Of a stretch of 64,000 bases of DNA, positions 38,047 to 49,873 are shown one piece after another. Numbering within the stretch: the stretch's first letter is position 1; each line of letters starts with the position of its first letter. A program made the translations under genes and the position numbers. Source of the DNA: Schauerella fraxinea (GTDB lineage: Bacteria; Pseudomonadota; Gammaproteobacteria; Burkholderiales; Burkholderiaceae_B); the NCBI GenBank assembly GCA_030849965.1, contig JAVDKL010000001.1, positions 558,001 through 622,000 of the forward strand. The letters run 5' to 3'. The notes beneath the pieces were generated by a model. The model searched no databases. It was not told the DNA's origin and saw only the letters and a program-made list of their open reading frames with translations.

Positions 38047-39138
38047 TTACTTCTGTTCCAGCGCGCGAATGCGACGGCGCAGATGACCCAATTGCTGGAT
38101 GACGGCGGCATTTTTTTGCCAGACCGAGTGTTCCGCATAGGGATACACGCCTGTGTAACGGCCCGGCTGGGCGATATTCGACGTCACCGCCGTACCGCCC
38201 GAGATGTGCACATCGTCGCCCAACGTGAGGTGGCCCGACAACATGGCCGCCCCGCCGATCGTGCAACGTTCGCCGATCACCGTCGACCCCGCGATGCCCA
38301 CACATGCCGCAACGGCAGTATGCGCGCCGATGCGCACGTTGTGCGCCACCATGATCTGGTTGTCCAGCTTCACGCCGGGACCGATCTCGGTATTTTCGAG
38401 CGCCCCGCGGTCGATGGTTGTGTTGGCGCCGATCTCGACGTCATCCCCGATCTGGACGCTCCCCAATTGGGGAATCTTACGCCAGGCGCCACGTCCCAGC
38501 GTGGGATCGGGTGCCAGACCGAAGCCATCGGCGCCGAGCACGACACCGCTGTGCACCAGGACGCGCTCGCCGATGGTGACACCCGTATAAACAGTAACGC
38601 GCGGGTGAAACCGCGTGTGGGCGCCGATCACTGCATCCGCCGCGATGACGCTACCTGCCCCGATCACCACACCAGCCGCCACACGCACCCGCTCGCCGAT
38701 AACGCAATACGGGCCGATGCTGGCCGTGGCGTCGATGCTGGCGGAGGGGTCGACGATGGCCGTCGGGTGAACACCTGCCTGCGCCAACGGTTGCCGAGCG
38801 GTATCGAACCACTGGGCAATGCGGGCATAGAGCAGATAAGCATGTTGGCAGACCACCCGCGCGAACGCGGGCTCGCCTGCAGCCGCCAATGCCGCCGCCG
38901 TGTCGGGCGTGACGATGACGGCCGCCGCACGGGTCGAGGCCAACTGCTGTTGATACTTGGGGTTGGTAAGGAAAGCGAGTTCGTGCTCGCCAGCGTGGGC
39001 CAAGGTGCCCACACCGGCGATTCGTACCCTTTCCTGGCTCGCACTCGCTTCGATGTGCCACGTCAACCCTTGGGTGTCAGTGGCCTCGAGGAGTGCTGCA
39101 AGTTCCGGCGCCTGGCCGGGATCCAACAGGACAGGCAT
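38047..39138 (-). CDS. lpxD: UDP-3-O-acylglucosamine N-acyltransferase
   Basis: A 363-residue trimeric hexapeptide-repeat acyltransferase that adds the N-linked hydroxyacyl chain in lipid A synthesis. The N-terminal uridine-binding domain (about 1-105) includes [14 protein letters not shown]; the beta-helix follows ([20 protein letters not shown]), with the catalytic His in the [15 protein letters not shown] region. The C-terminal helix is RIRALEQK. It starts 9 bp after skp. Confidence 0.95.
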   Translation of the reverse strand: MPVLLDPGQAPELAALLEATDTQGLTWHIEASASQERVRIAGVGTLAHAGEHELAFLTNPKYQQQLASTRAAAVIVTPDTAAALAAAGEPAFARVVCQHAYLLYARIAQWFDTARQPLAQAGVHPTAIVDPSASIDATASIGPYCVIGERVRVAAGVVIGAGSVIAADAVIGAHTRFHPRVTVYTGVTIGERVLVHSGVVLGADGFGLAPDPTLGRGAWRKIPQLGSVQIGDDVEIGANTTIDRGALENTEIGPGVKLDNQIMVAHNVRIGAHTAVAACVGIAGSTVIGERCTIGGAAMLSGHLTLGDDVHISGGTAVTSNIAQPGRYTGVYPYAEHSVWQKNAAVIQQLGHLRRRIRALEQK

Positions 39139-39147
39139 CGTTCGAGA

Positions 39148-39708
39148 TTAACGACCCAACGTCTGAATGACGCGGTCGGTGATGTCGATACGCGGGCTGA
39201 CCGTTACGGCATCCTGCACGATCAGATCGTAGTTTTCGGATTCGGCGATACGCTTGATGGCCGCATTGGCCTTCTCGACGATGCCCGAAAACTCTTCATT
39301 GCGGCGACGATTGAAATCTTCCTGGAATTCGCGGCGCTTGCGCTGCAGATCCGTGTCGATATTGCTCAGGTCGCGCTGGCGCTTCACGCGGTCGGATTCC
39401 GACAGCACGGGCGCATCTTTATCGAATTTCTCGGCTTGCGAACGCAGGCTGGTCGACAGACGTTGGAGTTCGTCGTCGCGGCGCTTGAATTCGGCTTCGA
39501 TCTTCGACTGAGCAGCCTTCGCGGGACCCGATTCGCGCAGGATCCGCTCAGTGTTGACGAAACCGATCTTCGTGGCTTGAGCCTGGGCGGGCACCGCGAA
39601 CGCCGATCCCAGAACCAGCACGCCGGACAGGGCCGCGGCGCGCGCCCAGTTGCTAGCGCGCAGCTTACCGGAGAACGAAGACGTTTTGAGTGCAAAGTCA
39701 GACATCAT
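39148..39708 (-). CDS. skp: Periplasmic chaperone Skp/OmpH
   Basis: A 186-residue OmpH-family protein with a signal peptide (ARAAALSGVLVLGSAFAVPAQA, cleaved before QATKIG). The mature part begins IGFVNTERILRES, typical of Skp, followed by long coiled-coil tentacles (about 70-140). It holds unfolded outer membrane proteins on their way to the BAM complex, which fits its place between bamA and lpxD. GGTGGG lies six bases before the first ATG (39708); a second ATG follows directly. Confidence 0.92.
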   Translation of the reverse strand: MMSDFALKTSSFSGKLRASNWARAAALSGVLVLGSAFAVPAQAQATKIGFVNTERILRESGPAKAAQSKIEAEFKRRDDELQRLSTSLRSQAEKFDKDAPVLSESDRVKRQRDLSNIDTDLQRKRREFQEDFNRRRNEEFSGIVEKANAAIKRIAESENYDLIVQDAVTVSPRIDITDRVIQTLGR

Positions 39709-39779
39709 GAAAATCCCACCTTATTGGGGTAGTGCTAAAGACACTATTGTGCCACTAAACGGTTATGTGCTTTTCCGGC

Positions 39780-42113
39780 TTAGAAACCGGTGCCGATCTG
39801 GAACTGGAAGGCCTGCGACTCGTCGCCGTCCTTCGCGTTGATCGGACGGCCGTACGAAATCTGCAGCGGGCCCAACGGCGATTGCCAGGACAAGCCCACA
39901 CCCGCCGAGAAGCGGAAACCGCAAGGATCTTCGACCGAACGACCCGGACGGCCCGTGGTGCAACCCGCACCATTGCCGCCGGACACCTGACCGGCATCGC
40001 TGAACAGGAACCAACGCAACGTACGATCCTTGCTCGCGCCAGGGAACGGCAGATACAACTGCACGTTACCGATAACGCGGCGCGAACCGCCGATATAGTC
40101 GCCGGTCAGCGTATCGCGCGGACCCAACGACGAACCTTCGTAACCGCGAACGGTGCCGATACCACCGGCATAAACGTTCTTGATCACGGGGTAAGGATTG
40201 CTGCTGTAGCTCTTGCCGTAGTCGGCCATCGCATTGAACGCCAGCGTGTAGTTGCGCGACAGCGGCAGGTAGTACTGTTGTTGGGCCGTGAGCAGGTAGT
40301 ACTCGAGATCCAGCGTCGACACATCGCCCTTCAGGCGGGTGTACGACCCACGCGTCGGCGCCAGGGCGCTGTCACGGGTATCGTTGGTCCAGCCGGTCGT
40401 AAAGATGAAGGCGTTGGTCTTGTCGCCATAATCACGCACGAAATCCTGGTAGGCCTGCGGCGAGCTGCTGTAAAGACCGATCTCGTTGCGCTCGAAAGCA
40501 CCGCCCACCGACACGCGCTGGAATTCGGTAATCGGCACACTGAAGTTCGTGCCGAAGCCCATCGCCTTGACGCGATACTCGCCTTCGTTATTGTCGTACG
40601 GCTCAGTGACGCGGTAGTACAGCGAGCTCGTGCGGCTGATGCCATCCTTCGTGAAATAAGGATTGGTGTGCGACAGCACGGCGGCGCGGTTGGTCTTGCT
40701 GGTATTCAACTGCAGCGTCAGGTTGTTGCCGCTGCCGAACACGTTGTCTTCACTGATCCCTGCAGAGAGGATCGCCTTTTCGGTGGAGCCGTAGCCCACA
40801 CCCAGGTTGATCATGCCAGTCGGCTTTTCTTTCACATCGACGTTGACGTCCACCTGGTCGGGCGAGCCCGGCACCGGGTCGGTGGCCACGTTGACTTCGT
40901 TGAAGTAACCCAGACGATCGACGCGGTCGCGCGACATCTTGATATTGCCGGCGTCGTACCACGCCGCTTCTTGCTGACGCATTTCGCGGCGCACGACTTC
41001 GTCACGTGTGCGGGTATTGCCACCCACCTGGATGCGGCGCACATACACGCGACGGCTCGGATCGACGTAGAACGTCAAATCGGCTTCGTGTTTTTCGCGA
41101 TCGAGCTGCGGATTGGGGTTGACGTTGGCGAAGGCATAACCCAGGTTGCCCAGGTAGTCGGTGATGGCCTTGGCCGAATTATTGGTCTTGGTGGACGAGA
41201 ATACTTCTCCCGCCTTGATCTGCACGAGGTCGTTGACTTCCTTGTCCAGGCCCAGCAGGTTGCCGGCCAGCTTGACGCTGCGCACCTTGTAGGGCTTGCC
41301 CTCGTTGACCGTGATCGTAATGAAGATATCTTTGCGATCGGGCGAAATCGTGACCTGGGGCGGCTCGACCGTAAATTCGAGGTAGCCGCGATCCAGGTAG
41401 AACGTGCGCAGGCGGTCGATATCGGCCTCGAGCTTCTCGCGCGAGTACTTATCGGTATCCGTGTACCACGTGAGCCAGCCCGGCGTGGTCAGCTGGATCT
41501 CTTCCAGCAGATCGCTCTGCGAGAAGGTCGAGTTGCCAACGATGCGAATATCCTTGATGCGTGCGACATCGCCTTCGAACACGTCAAAACTGACGCCGAC
41601 GCGGTTACGCGGCAACGGGGTGACGGTGGAGGTGACCTCGACGCCGTACTTGCCCTTGCCCAGATATTGTTGCTTCAGTTCGTATTCGGCGCGTTCGAGC
41701 ATCGAGCGGTCGAACGTGCGGCCTTCGCCAAAGCCGACCTGCCGCAACGACGTCGTGATCGCCTTGGAATCGAACTCACGCATGCCGTTGAAGTTGATCG
41801 AGGCGATCGTGGGGCGTTCCTGCACGACGACAACAACGACGTTGTTGTCGGTTTCGATGCGCACGTCGCTGAAAAAGCCCGTGCCATACAGGCGGCGAAT
41901 GGCTTCGGTGGCTTCGGCGTCGGAAAATTTCTGACCGACCTTGACCGGCAGATATCCGAAAACGGTGCCGACATCGGTACGCTGAATGCCCTCTACGCGG
42001 ATGTCCCGCACGACAAAGGGATCGAAAGCATGCGCCAACGCGGGAGCGAGCAACGCAGCAATAAGGCCTGGCAACACGCCCGCGCGGGGACGAAAGATCC
42101 GGCGAAAAGACAT
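39780..42113 (-). CDS. bamA: Outer membrane protein assembly factor BamA
   Basis: A 777-residue Omp85 protein, the core of the BAM complex that inserts beta-barrel proteins. A signal peptide (IAALLAPALAHA, cleaved before FDPF) is followed by five POTRA domains to about residue 425 and a 16-strand barrel. The lid-lock motif VRGY is at 655-658, and the chain ends in Phe. It is flanked by rseP and skp, the standard envelope-assembly order. Confidence 0.96.
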   Translation of the reverse strand: MSFRRIFRPRAGVLPGLIAALLAPALAHAFDPFVVRDIRVEGIQRTDVGTVFGYLPVKVGQKFSDAEATEAIRRLYGTGFFSDVRIETDNNVVVVVVQERPTIASINFNGMREFDSKAITTSLRQVGFGEGRTFDRSMLERAEYELKQQYLGKGKYGVEVTSTVTPLPRNRVGVSFDVFEGDVARIKDIRIVGNSTFSQSDLLEEIQLTTPGWLTWYTDTDKYSREKLEADIDRLRTFYLDRGYLEFTVEPPQVTISPDRKDIFITITVNEGKPYKVRSVKLAGNLLGLDKEVNDLVQIKAGEVFSSTKTNNSAKAITDYLGNLGYAFANVNPNPQLDREKHEADLTFYVDPSRRVYVRRIQVGGNTRTRDEVVRREMRQQEAAWYDAGNIKMSRDRVDRLGYFNEVNVATDPVPGSPDQVDVNVDVKEKPTGMINLGVGYGSTEKAILSAGISEDNVFGSGNNLTLQLNTSKTNRAAVLSHTNPYFTKDGISRTSSLYYRVTEPYDNNEGEYRVKAMGFGTNFSVPITEFQRVSVGGAFERNEIGLYSSSPQAYQDFVRDYGDKTNAFIFTTGWTNDTRDSALAPTRGSYTRLKGDVSTLDLEYYLLTAQQQYYLPLSRNYTLAFNAMADYGKSYSSNPYPVIKNVYAGGIGTVRGYEGSSLGPRDTLTGDYIGGSRRVIGNVQLYLPFPGASKDRTLRWFLFSDAGQVSGGNGAGCTTGRPGRSVEDPCGFRFSAGVGLSWQSPLGPLQISYGRPINAKDGDESQAFQFQIGTGF

Positions 42114-42172
42114 CCTTGACTATCCTTGGTCGTGCAAATGGCTAATGGAATACAACGCGGGATCCTTTTGGA

Positions 42173-43504
42173 TCACGCGAACAAGCGCGAAAGATCGTTG
42201 AACAGGGCCAGACCCATGAGCGCCGCGAGCAAACCAAGCCCGGCGCGTTGTCCGATGTCGAGCCAACGCTCTGGCGGCGGTGACCCGCGTACGATTTCGA
42301 TGAGATAGTACAGCAGATGGCCGCCATCCAACATGGGGATAGGCAGGAGATTCAATACGCCCAAGCTGATACTGATCAATGCCAGATAGGCAATGTAGGC
42401 CGCCCACCCCAAACGTGCGGTTTGGCCGGCGTAATCCGCGATCGTGACGGGGCCGCTAATATTGCGCCAGGACACGTCGCCGGTAACCATGCGGCCCATC
42501 ATTTTGAGCGAGAACCAAGCCGTATCGGCCGTGCGCGTGACGCCGCGCGTAAGACTTTCCCAAGGGCCATAACGCACCTCGACCATATCGAGGTCGCCGC
42601 CGAGCTGCACATTCAGGCGGCCGATGCGCTTGCCTTCGATGGTTTCAGCTGCGGGCACCACATCCAATGTGAGCGTTTGCCCTGCGCGGCGAACCGACAA
42701 CGGCAACGCTTGCTCGGGATGCTGCTGAATGATATTCACCAATATGCGGCTATCCAGATCGCCGCGACCGCCTGCCGCCAGGATAACGTCGCCATCCTTC
42801 AGCCCTGCGCGTTCGCCCGCACCGCCGGCGATGACATTGCGCACCACAGGCGCAGGCATGGCCAACGACAGGCCGGCGACCAACAGCGGATCGCCCAGCG
42901 AGGGATCGAGTTGCTGGGCAGGGATATTCAAGACGCGCTCACGATCGGCACCACCGGCCGTGGCCACCGTCAAGCGCGCTGCGCCACCCGACGACGCACG
43001 ATCGAGCAACGCCCAACGTACCTCATTCCACGACCGCATCGACTGGCCGTCGATCGCCGTCACGCGATCGCCACGCACCACACCCGCCATCGCCGCAGGC
43101 GTATCAGGCGCAGGTTGCCCCAGCACGGCGGCCGGCTCTTGGGTACCCGCCATGCTCAACGCCGCATACAGCACGACGGCGAGCACCAGATTGAAGATCG
43201 GACCGGCCGCGACAATGGCGAATCGGCGCCCGACAGACTGTGCGTTGAAAGATTCGGCCCGTTGTGCGGCCGTCGCGCCGGGCGGCGGATCGTCCTGCAT
43301 CTTGACGTAGCCGCCCAACGGCAGCACCGAAATGGCCCACTCGGTACCGTGGCGATCGACACGCTTGATGAGCACGCGCCCGAAGCCGACGGAAAAGCGC
43401 AGCACGCGCACGCCGCACCAACGTGCAACGCTGTAATGACCGAGTTCGTGGAAAGTGATGAGCACGCCCAGCGCAACCACGAACGCAAGTAAAGTAAACA
43501 GCAT
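42173..43504 (-). CDS. rseP: RseP site-2 intramembrane zinc metalloprotease
   Basis: A 443-residue protease that cuts the anti-sigma-E factor within the membrane. The zinc site HELGH is at residues 19-23 in the first membrane segment, and the second motif LPIPMLDGGHLLYY is near the C-terminus. Two PDZ-like domains lie between (around VLGQPAPDTPAAMAGVVRGD and VIAGGAGERAGLKDGD). It also clears signal-peptide remnants in E. coli. Confidence 0.95.
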   Translation of the reverse strand: MLFTLLAFVVALGVLITFHELGHYSVARWCGVRVLRFSVGFGRVLIKRVDRHGTEWAISVLPLGGYVKMQDDPPPGATAAQRAESFNAQSVGRRFAIVAAGPIFNLVLAVVLYAALSMAGTQEPAAVLGQPAPDTPAAMAGVVRGDRVTAIDGQSMRSWNEVRWALLDRASSGGAARLTVATAGGADRERVLNIPAQQLDPSLGDPLLVAGLSLAMPAPVVRNVIAGGAGERAGLKDGDVILAAGGRGDLDSRILVNIIQQHPEQALPLSVRRAGQTLTLDVVPAAETIEGKRIGRLNVQLGGDLDMVEVRYGPWESLTRGVTRTADTAWFSLKMMGRMVTGDVSWRNISGPVTIADYAGQTARLGWAAYIAYLALISISLGVLNLLPIPMLDGGHLLYYLIEIVRGSPPPERWLDIGQRAGLGLLAALMGLALFNDLSRLFA

Positions 43505-43538
43505 AGATTGAATGTGTGGTTATCGCTGGAGTTGACGA

Positions 43539-44744
43539 TCAGGCGGCTTTCGCCAACCGGTGGCGCGCCGCGAATTCGCGCGCCTGTACATCCAGGGCGA
43601 GGATGTCTTCGAGGCTGGAAAGCGTAACAGAACGCTGGCCGGCGTGCCACTCCAGCGCCGCGTCGATGACGCGCGCGATCGCCATGAAACCCAGCCGGCC
43701 TTTGAGGAACGCGTCCACGGCCACCTCATTGGCGGCATTCAGCACGATGCAGGCCCCCTGCCCGGCCCGCAATGCGGCATAAGCCGACGCCAGGCAAGGA
43801 AAGCGGTCAAGATCGGGCGCTTGAAAATCGAGCCGGCCGCTGCGCGCCAGATCGAGCACACCCACCCCGCTTTCAATGCGTTCGGGAAAGCCGAGTCCGT
43901 AGGCGATAGGCGTGCGCATGTCGGGTTGCCCCAGTTGCGCGAGCACCGAGCCGTCCTCGTATTCGACCAGCGAATGCACGGTGCTTTGCGGATGAATCAG
44001 CACGTCGATCCGATCGGCGGGCATAGCGAACAGCCAATGCGCCTCGATCACCTCAAGCCCTTTATTGAGCATGGTGGCCGAATCGACCGAAATCTTGCGG
44101 CCCATGCTCCAGTTCGGGTGGGCACAGGCTTGATCCGGGGTAACGTCCTCGAGCGATTTGGGATCGCGATCGCGAAACGGGCCGCCTGAAGCGGTCAGAA
44201 TCAACCGGCGAACGCCGCGCGCGGGCGCGGTGGGCGCCCCAGCCTGCCCGCCATGCGGCAAACATTGAAAAATCGCGTTGTGCTCGCTGTCGATCGGCAG
44301 CAGTTCGGCGCCGCTGTCGCGCACGGCCTGCATAAAGAGGCCGCCGGCGGCGACCAATGCTTCCTTGTTGGCCAACAGCACCCGCTTGCCGGCACGCGCC
44401 GCGGCCAACGCAGCAGGCAATCCGGCCGCGCCCACAATGGCGGCCATGACCGTATTGCTGTCGCTGTCGGCCGCCGTATCGGCCAGTGCCTGGGCACCCA
44501 CGCGAATCTCCGGCATGGGACCCGTGCCCCAGGCGTCGGTAAAGCGCGCACGCGCAGCCTCGTCGGGCACAATCACCACGGCGGCGCCGTGTGCGGCCGC
44601 CTGCACTGCCAGCTTATCCATCTGCTGATGAGCCGACAACGCATGCACCCGATAGCGCTCAGGATGACGGCCGACCACGTCCAACGTGCTCTCACCGATT
44701 GAACCGGTGGCACCCAGAATGACGATGCGGCGCTGCGCGCTCAA
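43539..44744 (-). CDS. dxr: 1-deoxy-D-xylulose 5-phosphate reductoisomerase
   Basis: A 401-residue NADPH-dependent enzyme, the committed step of the MEP isoprenoid pathway. The NADPH loop is [15 protein letters not shown] near residue 10; ALLANKEA-type and SGGPFRD motifs and [16 protein letters not shown]-type metal site residues are present. The start is TTG 44744: AAGGAGG lies six bases before it, no other start is nearby, and it overlaps the cdsA stop (TTGA). Downstream products feed UppS in the same operon. Confidence 0.95.
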   Translation of the reverse strand: MSAQRRIVILGATGSIGESTLDVVGRHPERYRVHALSAHQQMDKLAVQAAAHGAAVVIVPDEAARARFTDAWGTGPMPEIRVGAQALADTAADSDSNTVMAAIVGAAGLPAALAAARAGKRVLLANKEALVAAGGLFMQAVRDSGAELLPIDSEHNAIFQCLPHGGQAGAPTAPARGVRRLILTASGGPFRDRDPKSLEDVTPDQACAHPNWSMGRKISVDSATMLNKGLEVIEAHWLFAMPADRIDVLIHPQSTVHSLVEYEDGSVLAQLGQPDMRTPIAYGLGFPERIESGVGVLDLARSGRLDFQAPDLDRFPCLASAYAALRAGQGACIVLNAANEVAVDAFLKGRLGFMAIARVIDAALEWHAGQRSVTLSSLEDILALDVQAREFAARHRLAKAA

Positions 44745-45613
44745 GCAAAGCCTCCTTGCGTCAGGAACAGGAGCGCCACCGGCGTGACCGACAGAATGGC
44801 ATCGATACGATCAAAGACGCCACCATGCCCGGGCAGCAGATTGCTCGAATCCTTGATTTTGGCGCGGCGCTTGAGCAGCGATTCGAAAAGATCGCCGGCG
44901 ATCGACAATACGCCCAGCAACGCGGCGATCATCAGTGCGCCAAAGAGCGTCCAGACGCGTGCCAGTTCATAGCCGAAGCTGCCGGGCCAGAAGCTCGTGG
45001 CAGCGATCCAGATGACCACCGCCAATACGCCCGCGAGCGCGCCTTCGACCGTTTTACCTGGGCTTACGCGCGGTGCCAGCTTGCGCTTGCCGATCGCGCG
45101 GCCCACGAAGTAGGCGGCGATATCGGCCACCCAGACTACCGCCAGCAGCGTGAGCACGAGCTTGGCACCGAGACCCAGGAACATGAGCGTCAAGGCGCCC
45201 CATGTGGTGAGCAGCGCGGGAAAGGCGAAAATGGAGAGCAATGCACTTCCCGGCGGCGCATCGGCGCGGCCGCGGACGATCATCGGGATGACAGCGAAGA
45301 TCCAAATGGCGGAGGTCAAGGGCACCAGGACCTGGAGCATCAGGCTGGCGGTCAACCCGCTGGACGTCTCGTGCTTGAGCGGCCCGATCCACTGAAACGC
45401 CAGCGTGATGGCGATGACGAACATGGCCAGGCCACCCACAAGCGCCCAGGTCGCGCGACGGTCGCAGGGCAGGGTCAAGCGCAGCCATTCCCATCCAGCA
45501 GCCCCTGTGGCAAGCGCCAGGAGCACGACGAAGGGCCAGACACTGGGCACCATCAGCGCCCCGGCAATAACGATCAACAATATGGCGGCGGTGATGACAC
45601 GCTGACCCAACAT
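44741..45613 (-). CDS. cdsA: Phosphatidate cytidylyltransferase
   Basis: A 290-residue multi-pass membrane enzyme that makes CDP-diacylglycerol from phosphatidate and CTP. About eight hydrophobic segments are visible. The C-terminal family signature runs through [19 protein letters not shown] and [18 protein letters not shown] lies eight bases before the ATG. It lies between uppS and dxr. Confidence 0.95.
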   Translation of the reverse strand: MLGQRVITAAILLIVIAGALMVPSVWPFVVLLALATGAAGWEWLRLTLPCDRRATWALVGGLAMFVIAITLAFQWIGPLKHETSSGLTASLMLQVLVPLTSAIWIFAVIPMIVRGRADAPPGSALLSIFAFPALLTTWGALTLMFLGLGAKLVLTLLAVVWVADIAAYFVGRAIGKRKLAPRVSPGKTVEGALAGVLAVVIWIAATSFWPGSFGYELARVWTLFGALMIAALLGVLSIAGDLFESLLKRRAKIKDSSNLLPGHGGVFDRIDAILSVTPVALLFLTQGGFA

Positions 45614-45638
45614 GGCCTGCTCCTGTTAATTGATCGCG

Positions 45639-46400
45639 TTATGAGGCAGCTTGTGCCTCGACTTGTGCGCTCGTGCGGCCAAATCGGCGCTCGCGAGTGC
45701 GATACCACTGAAACGCGGCATCGAGCTGCGCGGCACTGAAATCGGGCCAGTACAGATCGGTGAAGTAAAGCTCGGTGTAGGCCAGCTGCCAGATCATGAA
45801 GTTCGAGATCCGCTGCTCGCCGCCGGTGCGGATGAACAGATCGGGCTCGGGCGCCCATGCCATCGACAAATACTGATCGAGTTGCGACTCGGTCAAGGAT
45901 TCGGGCGACTGCGCCAATTGCGGATTGGCGGCCAGCATTGCACGGGTCGCCTGCAAGATGTCCCAACGGCCACCGTAATTGGCGGCGATCGTGAGCGTCA
46001 GCAAGGAATTATGCGCCGTTCGGGCTTCCGTCTGCCGAATGAGTTCGCGCAGTCGTGGCTCGAAGGCATCCAGATCGCCCACGACCCGCAACCGCACGCC
46101 CTGCTCGTCAAGCCGATCCACTTCTCGCTCGAGCGCCTGTACGAACAGGCGCATGAGCAAGGTGACCTCGTCGGCTGGGCGCCGCCAGTTCTCGGAACTG
46201 AAGGCAAAGAGCGTCAGGTAGGAGACGCCGCGCCGGGCGCAGGCCTCGACGATGCGCCGCACCGTCTGCACACCCTTGGCGTGACCCGCCGTGCGGGGAA
46301 GACGGCGCCGCGTCGCCCAGCGACCGTTGCCATCCATGATGATGGCCACATGGCGCGGGACGTCTGAGGTGGCCGGAACGGCTTGTGTCGAACTGATCAT
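45639..46400 (-). CDS. uppS: Undecaprenyl diphosphate synthase
   Basis: A 253-residue cis-prenyltransferase that makes the C55 carrier lipid for peptidoglycan. The catalytic Asp23 is in [13 protein letters not shown], and the C-terminal signature is [20 protein letters not shown]. It follows frr by 12 bp. Confidence 0.96.
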   Translation of the reverse strand: MISSTQAVPATSDVPRHVAIIMDGNGRWATRRRLPRTAGHAKGVQTVRRIVEACARRGVSYLTLFAFSSENWRRPADEVTLLMRLFVQALEREVDRLDEQGVRLRVVGDLDAFEPRLRELIRQTEARTAHNSLLTLTIAANYGGRWDILQATRAMLAANPQLAQSPESLTESQLDQYLSMAWAPEPDLFIRTGGEQRISNFMIWQLAYTELYFTDLYWPDFSAAQLDAAFQWYRTRERRFGRTSAQVEAQAAS

Positions 46401-46412
46401 TATCGGATCGAC

Positions 46413-46973
46413 CTAGACGGTCATGATCTCCGCTTCTTTCTGGATGATCATCTTATCGATTTCTGCCACACAGCGGTCGGTCAACTTCTGCACGTCGTCA
46501 GAGGCGCGACGCTCGTCGTCTTCCGAGATGTCCTTGTCCTTGACCGACTTCTTCAAGGCTTCGTTCGCTTCGCGGCGCAGGTTGCGCACGGCAATCTTGG
46601 CATCTTCGCCTTCGCTTTTGACCACTTTGGCCAAATCGCGGCGGCGCTCTTCCGTCAACGCGGGCATCGGCACGCGAATGTTGTCGCCCATCGAGATGGG
46701 GTTCAAGCCCAGATCGGAGTCGCGAATCGCGCGTTCGATCGGGCCGGACATGTGCTTTTCGTAAGGCTGCACACTGATCGTGCGGGCATCGACCAGCGTC
46801 AGGTTGGCCACTTGGCCGACCGGCACGGGCGAGCCGTAATACTCGACCTGGACGTGATCGAGAATGCCGGCATGCGCGCGGCCCGTACGAATCTTCGACA
46901 AATTGACTTTGAGCGTATCGATCGATTTGCCCATTCTCGATTCGGCTGATTTTTTGACTTCTGCAACGCTCAT
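46413..46973 (-). CDS. frr: Ribosome recycling factor
   Basis: A 186-residue RRF that splits post-termination ribosomes with EF-G. It shows the three-helix bundle with [19 protein letters not shown] and [10 protein letters not shown]-type core segments, and [19 protein letters not shown] near the C-terminus. It lies 16 bp after pyrH. Confidence 0.97.
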   Translation of the reverse strand: MSVAEVKKSAESRMGKSIDTLKVNLSKIRTGRAHAGILDHVQVEYYGSPVPVGQVANLTLVDARTISVQPYEKHMSGPIERAIRDSDLGLNPISMGDNIRVPMPALTEERRRDLAKVVKSEGEDAKIAVRNLRREANEALKKSVKDKDISEDDERRASDDVQKLTDRCVAEIDKMIIQKEAEIMTV

Positions 46974-46989
46974 TGTTCTTCCTTAAGAA

Positions 46990-47709
<720 letters not shown>

Positions 47710-47747
47710 TTATATCCCCAGGGACGTTTCCGAAGAAAGTTTAAGAC

Positions 47748-47785
47748 AAAAAATCGGCCGGACCGAACCAACGTTCAGCCGGCCG
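47748..47785 (-). terminator. Terminator/attenuator between tsf and pyrH
   Basis: On the minus strand CGGCCGGCTGAAC pairs with GTTCGGTCCGGCCG around a short loop, followed by ATTTTTTG. This is a standard intrinsic terminator shape just after the tsf stop; pyrH starts about 40 bp further on. Confidence 0.8.
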
Positions 47786-47801
47786 GGATACTGCATACGA
47801 C

Positions 47802-48680
47802 TTAGGCGCGGCCGGCTGCGGCGGCTGCCACTTCTGCGGCGAAGTCGCTGGTCTTCTTCTCGATGCCTTCACCGACGACGTACAGGGTAAAGCGCGACAC
47901 GGCGGCGCCCTTTTCCTTCAACATCTGCTCGATGGTTTGCTTGTCGTTCTTAACGAACGGCTGCGACACCAAAGCCACTTCCTTCAGGTACTTGGCGATC
48001 GTACCGTCAACCATCTTGGCGACGATATCAGCCGGCTTGCCCGATTCGGCGGCCTTCTGTTCGGCAACCGAACGCTCTTTGGCGATGTCGTCAGCCGACA
48101 CGCCATCCGAGTTCAGGGCCTTCGGTTTGGTCGCAGCGATGTGCATCGCGACGTCCTTGCCCACTTCGTCGGCGCCCGAGTACTCGACCAGCACGCCGAT
48201 ACGGCCGCTGTGCACGTAGCTTGCCAGCTTGTTGTCGGTACCGATGCGCTCGAAGCGACGGATCGCGACGTTTTCACCGATCTTGCCGATCAACGCCGAG
48301 CGCGTCGTTTCAACCGTGCCTTCGCCCATCGGCAGCGCGGACAGCGCGTCGACATCGGCGGGGTTCTTGGTCGCGGTCAGTTCGGCAACTGCATTCACAA
48401 AAGCGATGAAGTCGTCGTTCTTGGCCACGAAGTCGGTTTCGCAGTTCACTTCGATCACGGCGCCTTGCTTGGCGTCGGGCGTAATGAACAAGCCGATCAG
48501 GCCTTCGGCCGTCACGCGCGAGGCGGCTTTGCTGGCTTTGTTGCCCAGCTTCACACGCAGAATTTCTTCAGCACGCGCGAGGTCGCCTTCGGCTTCCGTC
48601 AGCGCCTTCTTGCATTCCATCATGGGCGCGTCGGTCTTCTCGCGCAGTTCTTTCACCATTCCGGCGGTAATGTTGGCCAT
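47802..48680 (-). CDS. tsf: Translation elongation factor Ts
   Basis: A 292-residue guanine nucleotide exchange factor for EF-Tu. The N-terminal UBA-like domain ([20 protein letters not shown]) and the core signature [15 protein letters not shown] are present. It follows rpsB in the usual pair, with a hairpin between them. Confidence 0.97.
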   Translation of the reverse strand: MANITAGMVKELREKTDAPMMECKKALTEAEGDLARAEEILRVKLGNKASKAASRVTAEGLIGLFITPDAKQGAVIEVNCETDFVAKNDDFIAFVNAVAELTATKNPADVDALSALPMGEGTVETTRSALIGKIGENVAIRRFERIGTDNKLASYVHSGRIGVLVEYSGADEVGKDVAMHIAATKPKALNSDGVSADDIAKERSVAEQKAAESGKPADIVAKMVDGTIAKYLKEVALVSQPFVKNDKQTIEQMLKEKGAAVSRFTLYVVGEGIEKKTSDFAAEVAAAAAGRA

Positions 48681-48698
48681 CTTTGCTCCATTCTGTCT

Positions 48699-48727
48699 AA
48701 AAACGCGCCCCGTCTAGCGGGGCGCGT
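48699..48727 (-). terminator. Hairpin between rpsB and tsf
   Basis: On the minus strand ACGCGCCCCGC and the complementary GCGGGGCGCGT-type arm form a very GC-rich stem followed by TTTTTAG. Similar attenuator-like hairpins are known between rpsB and tsf in E. coli; here it would let S2 be made in excess of EF-Ts transcripts. Confidence 0.75.
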
Positions 48728-48758
48728 GGTGTAAATCCCGTCGCGGCAGGCTAGTCGA

Positions 48759-49517
48759 TCAGGCCTGACCGTCCTGGACTTCGACGAACTCTTCCTGACC
48801 TTCCTGACCTTCACCCAGCTCTTCGACCAGACCGTTCATGTTCTGTTCGCGGCCTTCCAGCACGGCGTCAGCCATGCCGCGGGCGTACAACGCGATGGCC
48901 TTGGCCGAGTCGTCGTTGCCGGGGATGACGTAGTCGATACCGTCAGGCGTGTGGTTCGTGTCGACCACGGCCACAACCGGGATACCCAGGTTACGGGCTT
49001 CGGCGATGGCAATCTTGTGATAGCCGACGTCGATGACGAACAGTGCGTCGGGCAGACCGCCCATATCCTTGATGCCGCCGATCGACTTGTTCAGCTTGTC
49101 GAGTTCGCGTTGGAACATCAGGGCTTCTTTCTTGGACATGCGCTCGGTGCCACCATCGGCCACGATCTGTTCCATTTCCTTCAGACGCTTGATCGAGGTC
49201 TTGACCGTCTTGAAGTTGGTCAGCATGCCGCCGAGCCAACGGGCGTCGACGAAAGGCATGCCGCAACGCTGTGCTTCTTCGGCGATCAGCTCGCGGGCAG
49301 CGCGCTTCGTGCTGACGAACAGAACCTTGCCGTTACGCGCAGCAACTTGCTTGACGAACTTCGTGGCTTCCTGGTACTTCACCACGGTTTGTTCGAGGTT
49401 GATGATGTGAATCTTGTTGCGATGGCCGAAAATAAACGGGGCCATCTTGGGATTCCAATACCGGGTTTGGTGACCGAAGTGCACACCCGCTTCAAGCATT
49501 TCACGCATCAAGGACAT
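48759..49517 (-). CDS. rpsB: 30S ribosomal protein S2
   Basis: A 252-residue S2. Family marks are [31 protein letters not shown], and [23 protein letters not shown] by segment. The C-terminal tail is acidic and repeats [14 protein letters not shown] precedes the ATG. It is the first gene of the superoperon that ends near 34.1 kb. Confidence 0.97.
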   Translation of the reverse strand: MSLMREMLEAGVHFGHQTRYWNPKMAPFIFGHRNKIHIINLEQTVVKYQEATKFVKQVAARNGKVLFVSTKRAARELIAEEAQRCGMPFVDARWLGGMLTNFKTVKTSIKRLKEMEQIVADGGTERMSKKEALMFQRELDKLNKSIGGIKDMGGLPDALFVIDVGYHKIAIAEARNLGIPVVAVVDTNHTPDGIDYVIPGNDDSAKAIALYARGMADAVLEGREQNMNGLVEELGEGQEGQEEFVEVQDGQA

Positions 49518-49873
49518 AATTTTCTCCTAGGGTTTGGTCTTGTGGCAAACGCCCGTATCCCGCGCAGAATCAGCCCCTTTGGCCAGACCCGCACGCAACA
49601 CCCTATTTGGCGCGCCACGCGATTTGGAACGATCGACTGACGTACACTTGAAACTGTCCTGCAGGCACCACACTTTCAGACTGCAAATTAAGTGAGTACC
49701 TTCAGCGGATACATCCAATGGAGATATCCAACAGGTTCGAAGCGTCTTTCAGGCGTTCCGACTTCCATCTTTCCCGCCGAGCACACAGACCTTGGAGTGA
49801 ACCAAAACCCTGGCCGCTTTTTGGGAAAGCCTATAATCATACTATTTTTCCGCTACAGTTCTCAAGTTGCCAT
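49518..49873. other. Divergent regulatory gap between rpsB and map
   Basis: These 356 bp separate the divergent rpsB and map genes. The rpsB leader (roughly 49518-49690) may hold the S2 autoregulatory RNA, but I see no clear motif. A good -10 element for map lies at 49832-49837. A 63-codon open frame from a GTG at 49692 overlaps the map start and has no features of a real gene. Confidence 0.5.
49832..49837 (+). promoter_or_regulatory. Probable -10 element of the map promoter
   Basis: TATAAT is a perfect sigma-70 -10 hexamer, 36 bp before the map ATG. The matching -35 is weak (no close TTGACA at 16-18 bp), so strength is uncertain. Confidence 0.5.

Noticed and set aside
39765-42119. 784-codon open frame antisense to bamA
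   Set aside because: Same effect as over ppsA; the minus-strand reading is a full BamA with signal peptide, POTRA domains and VRGY.
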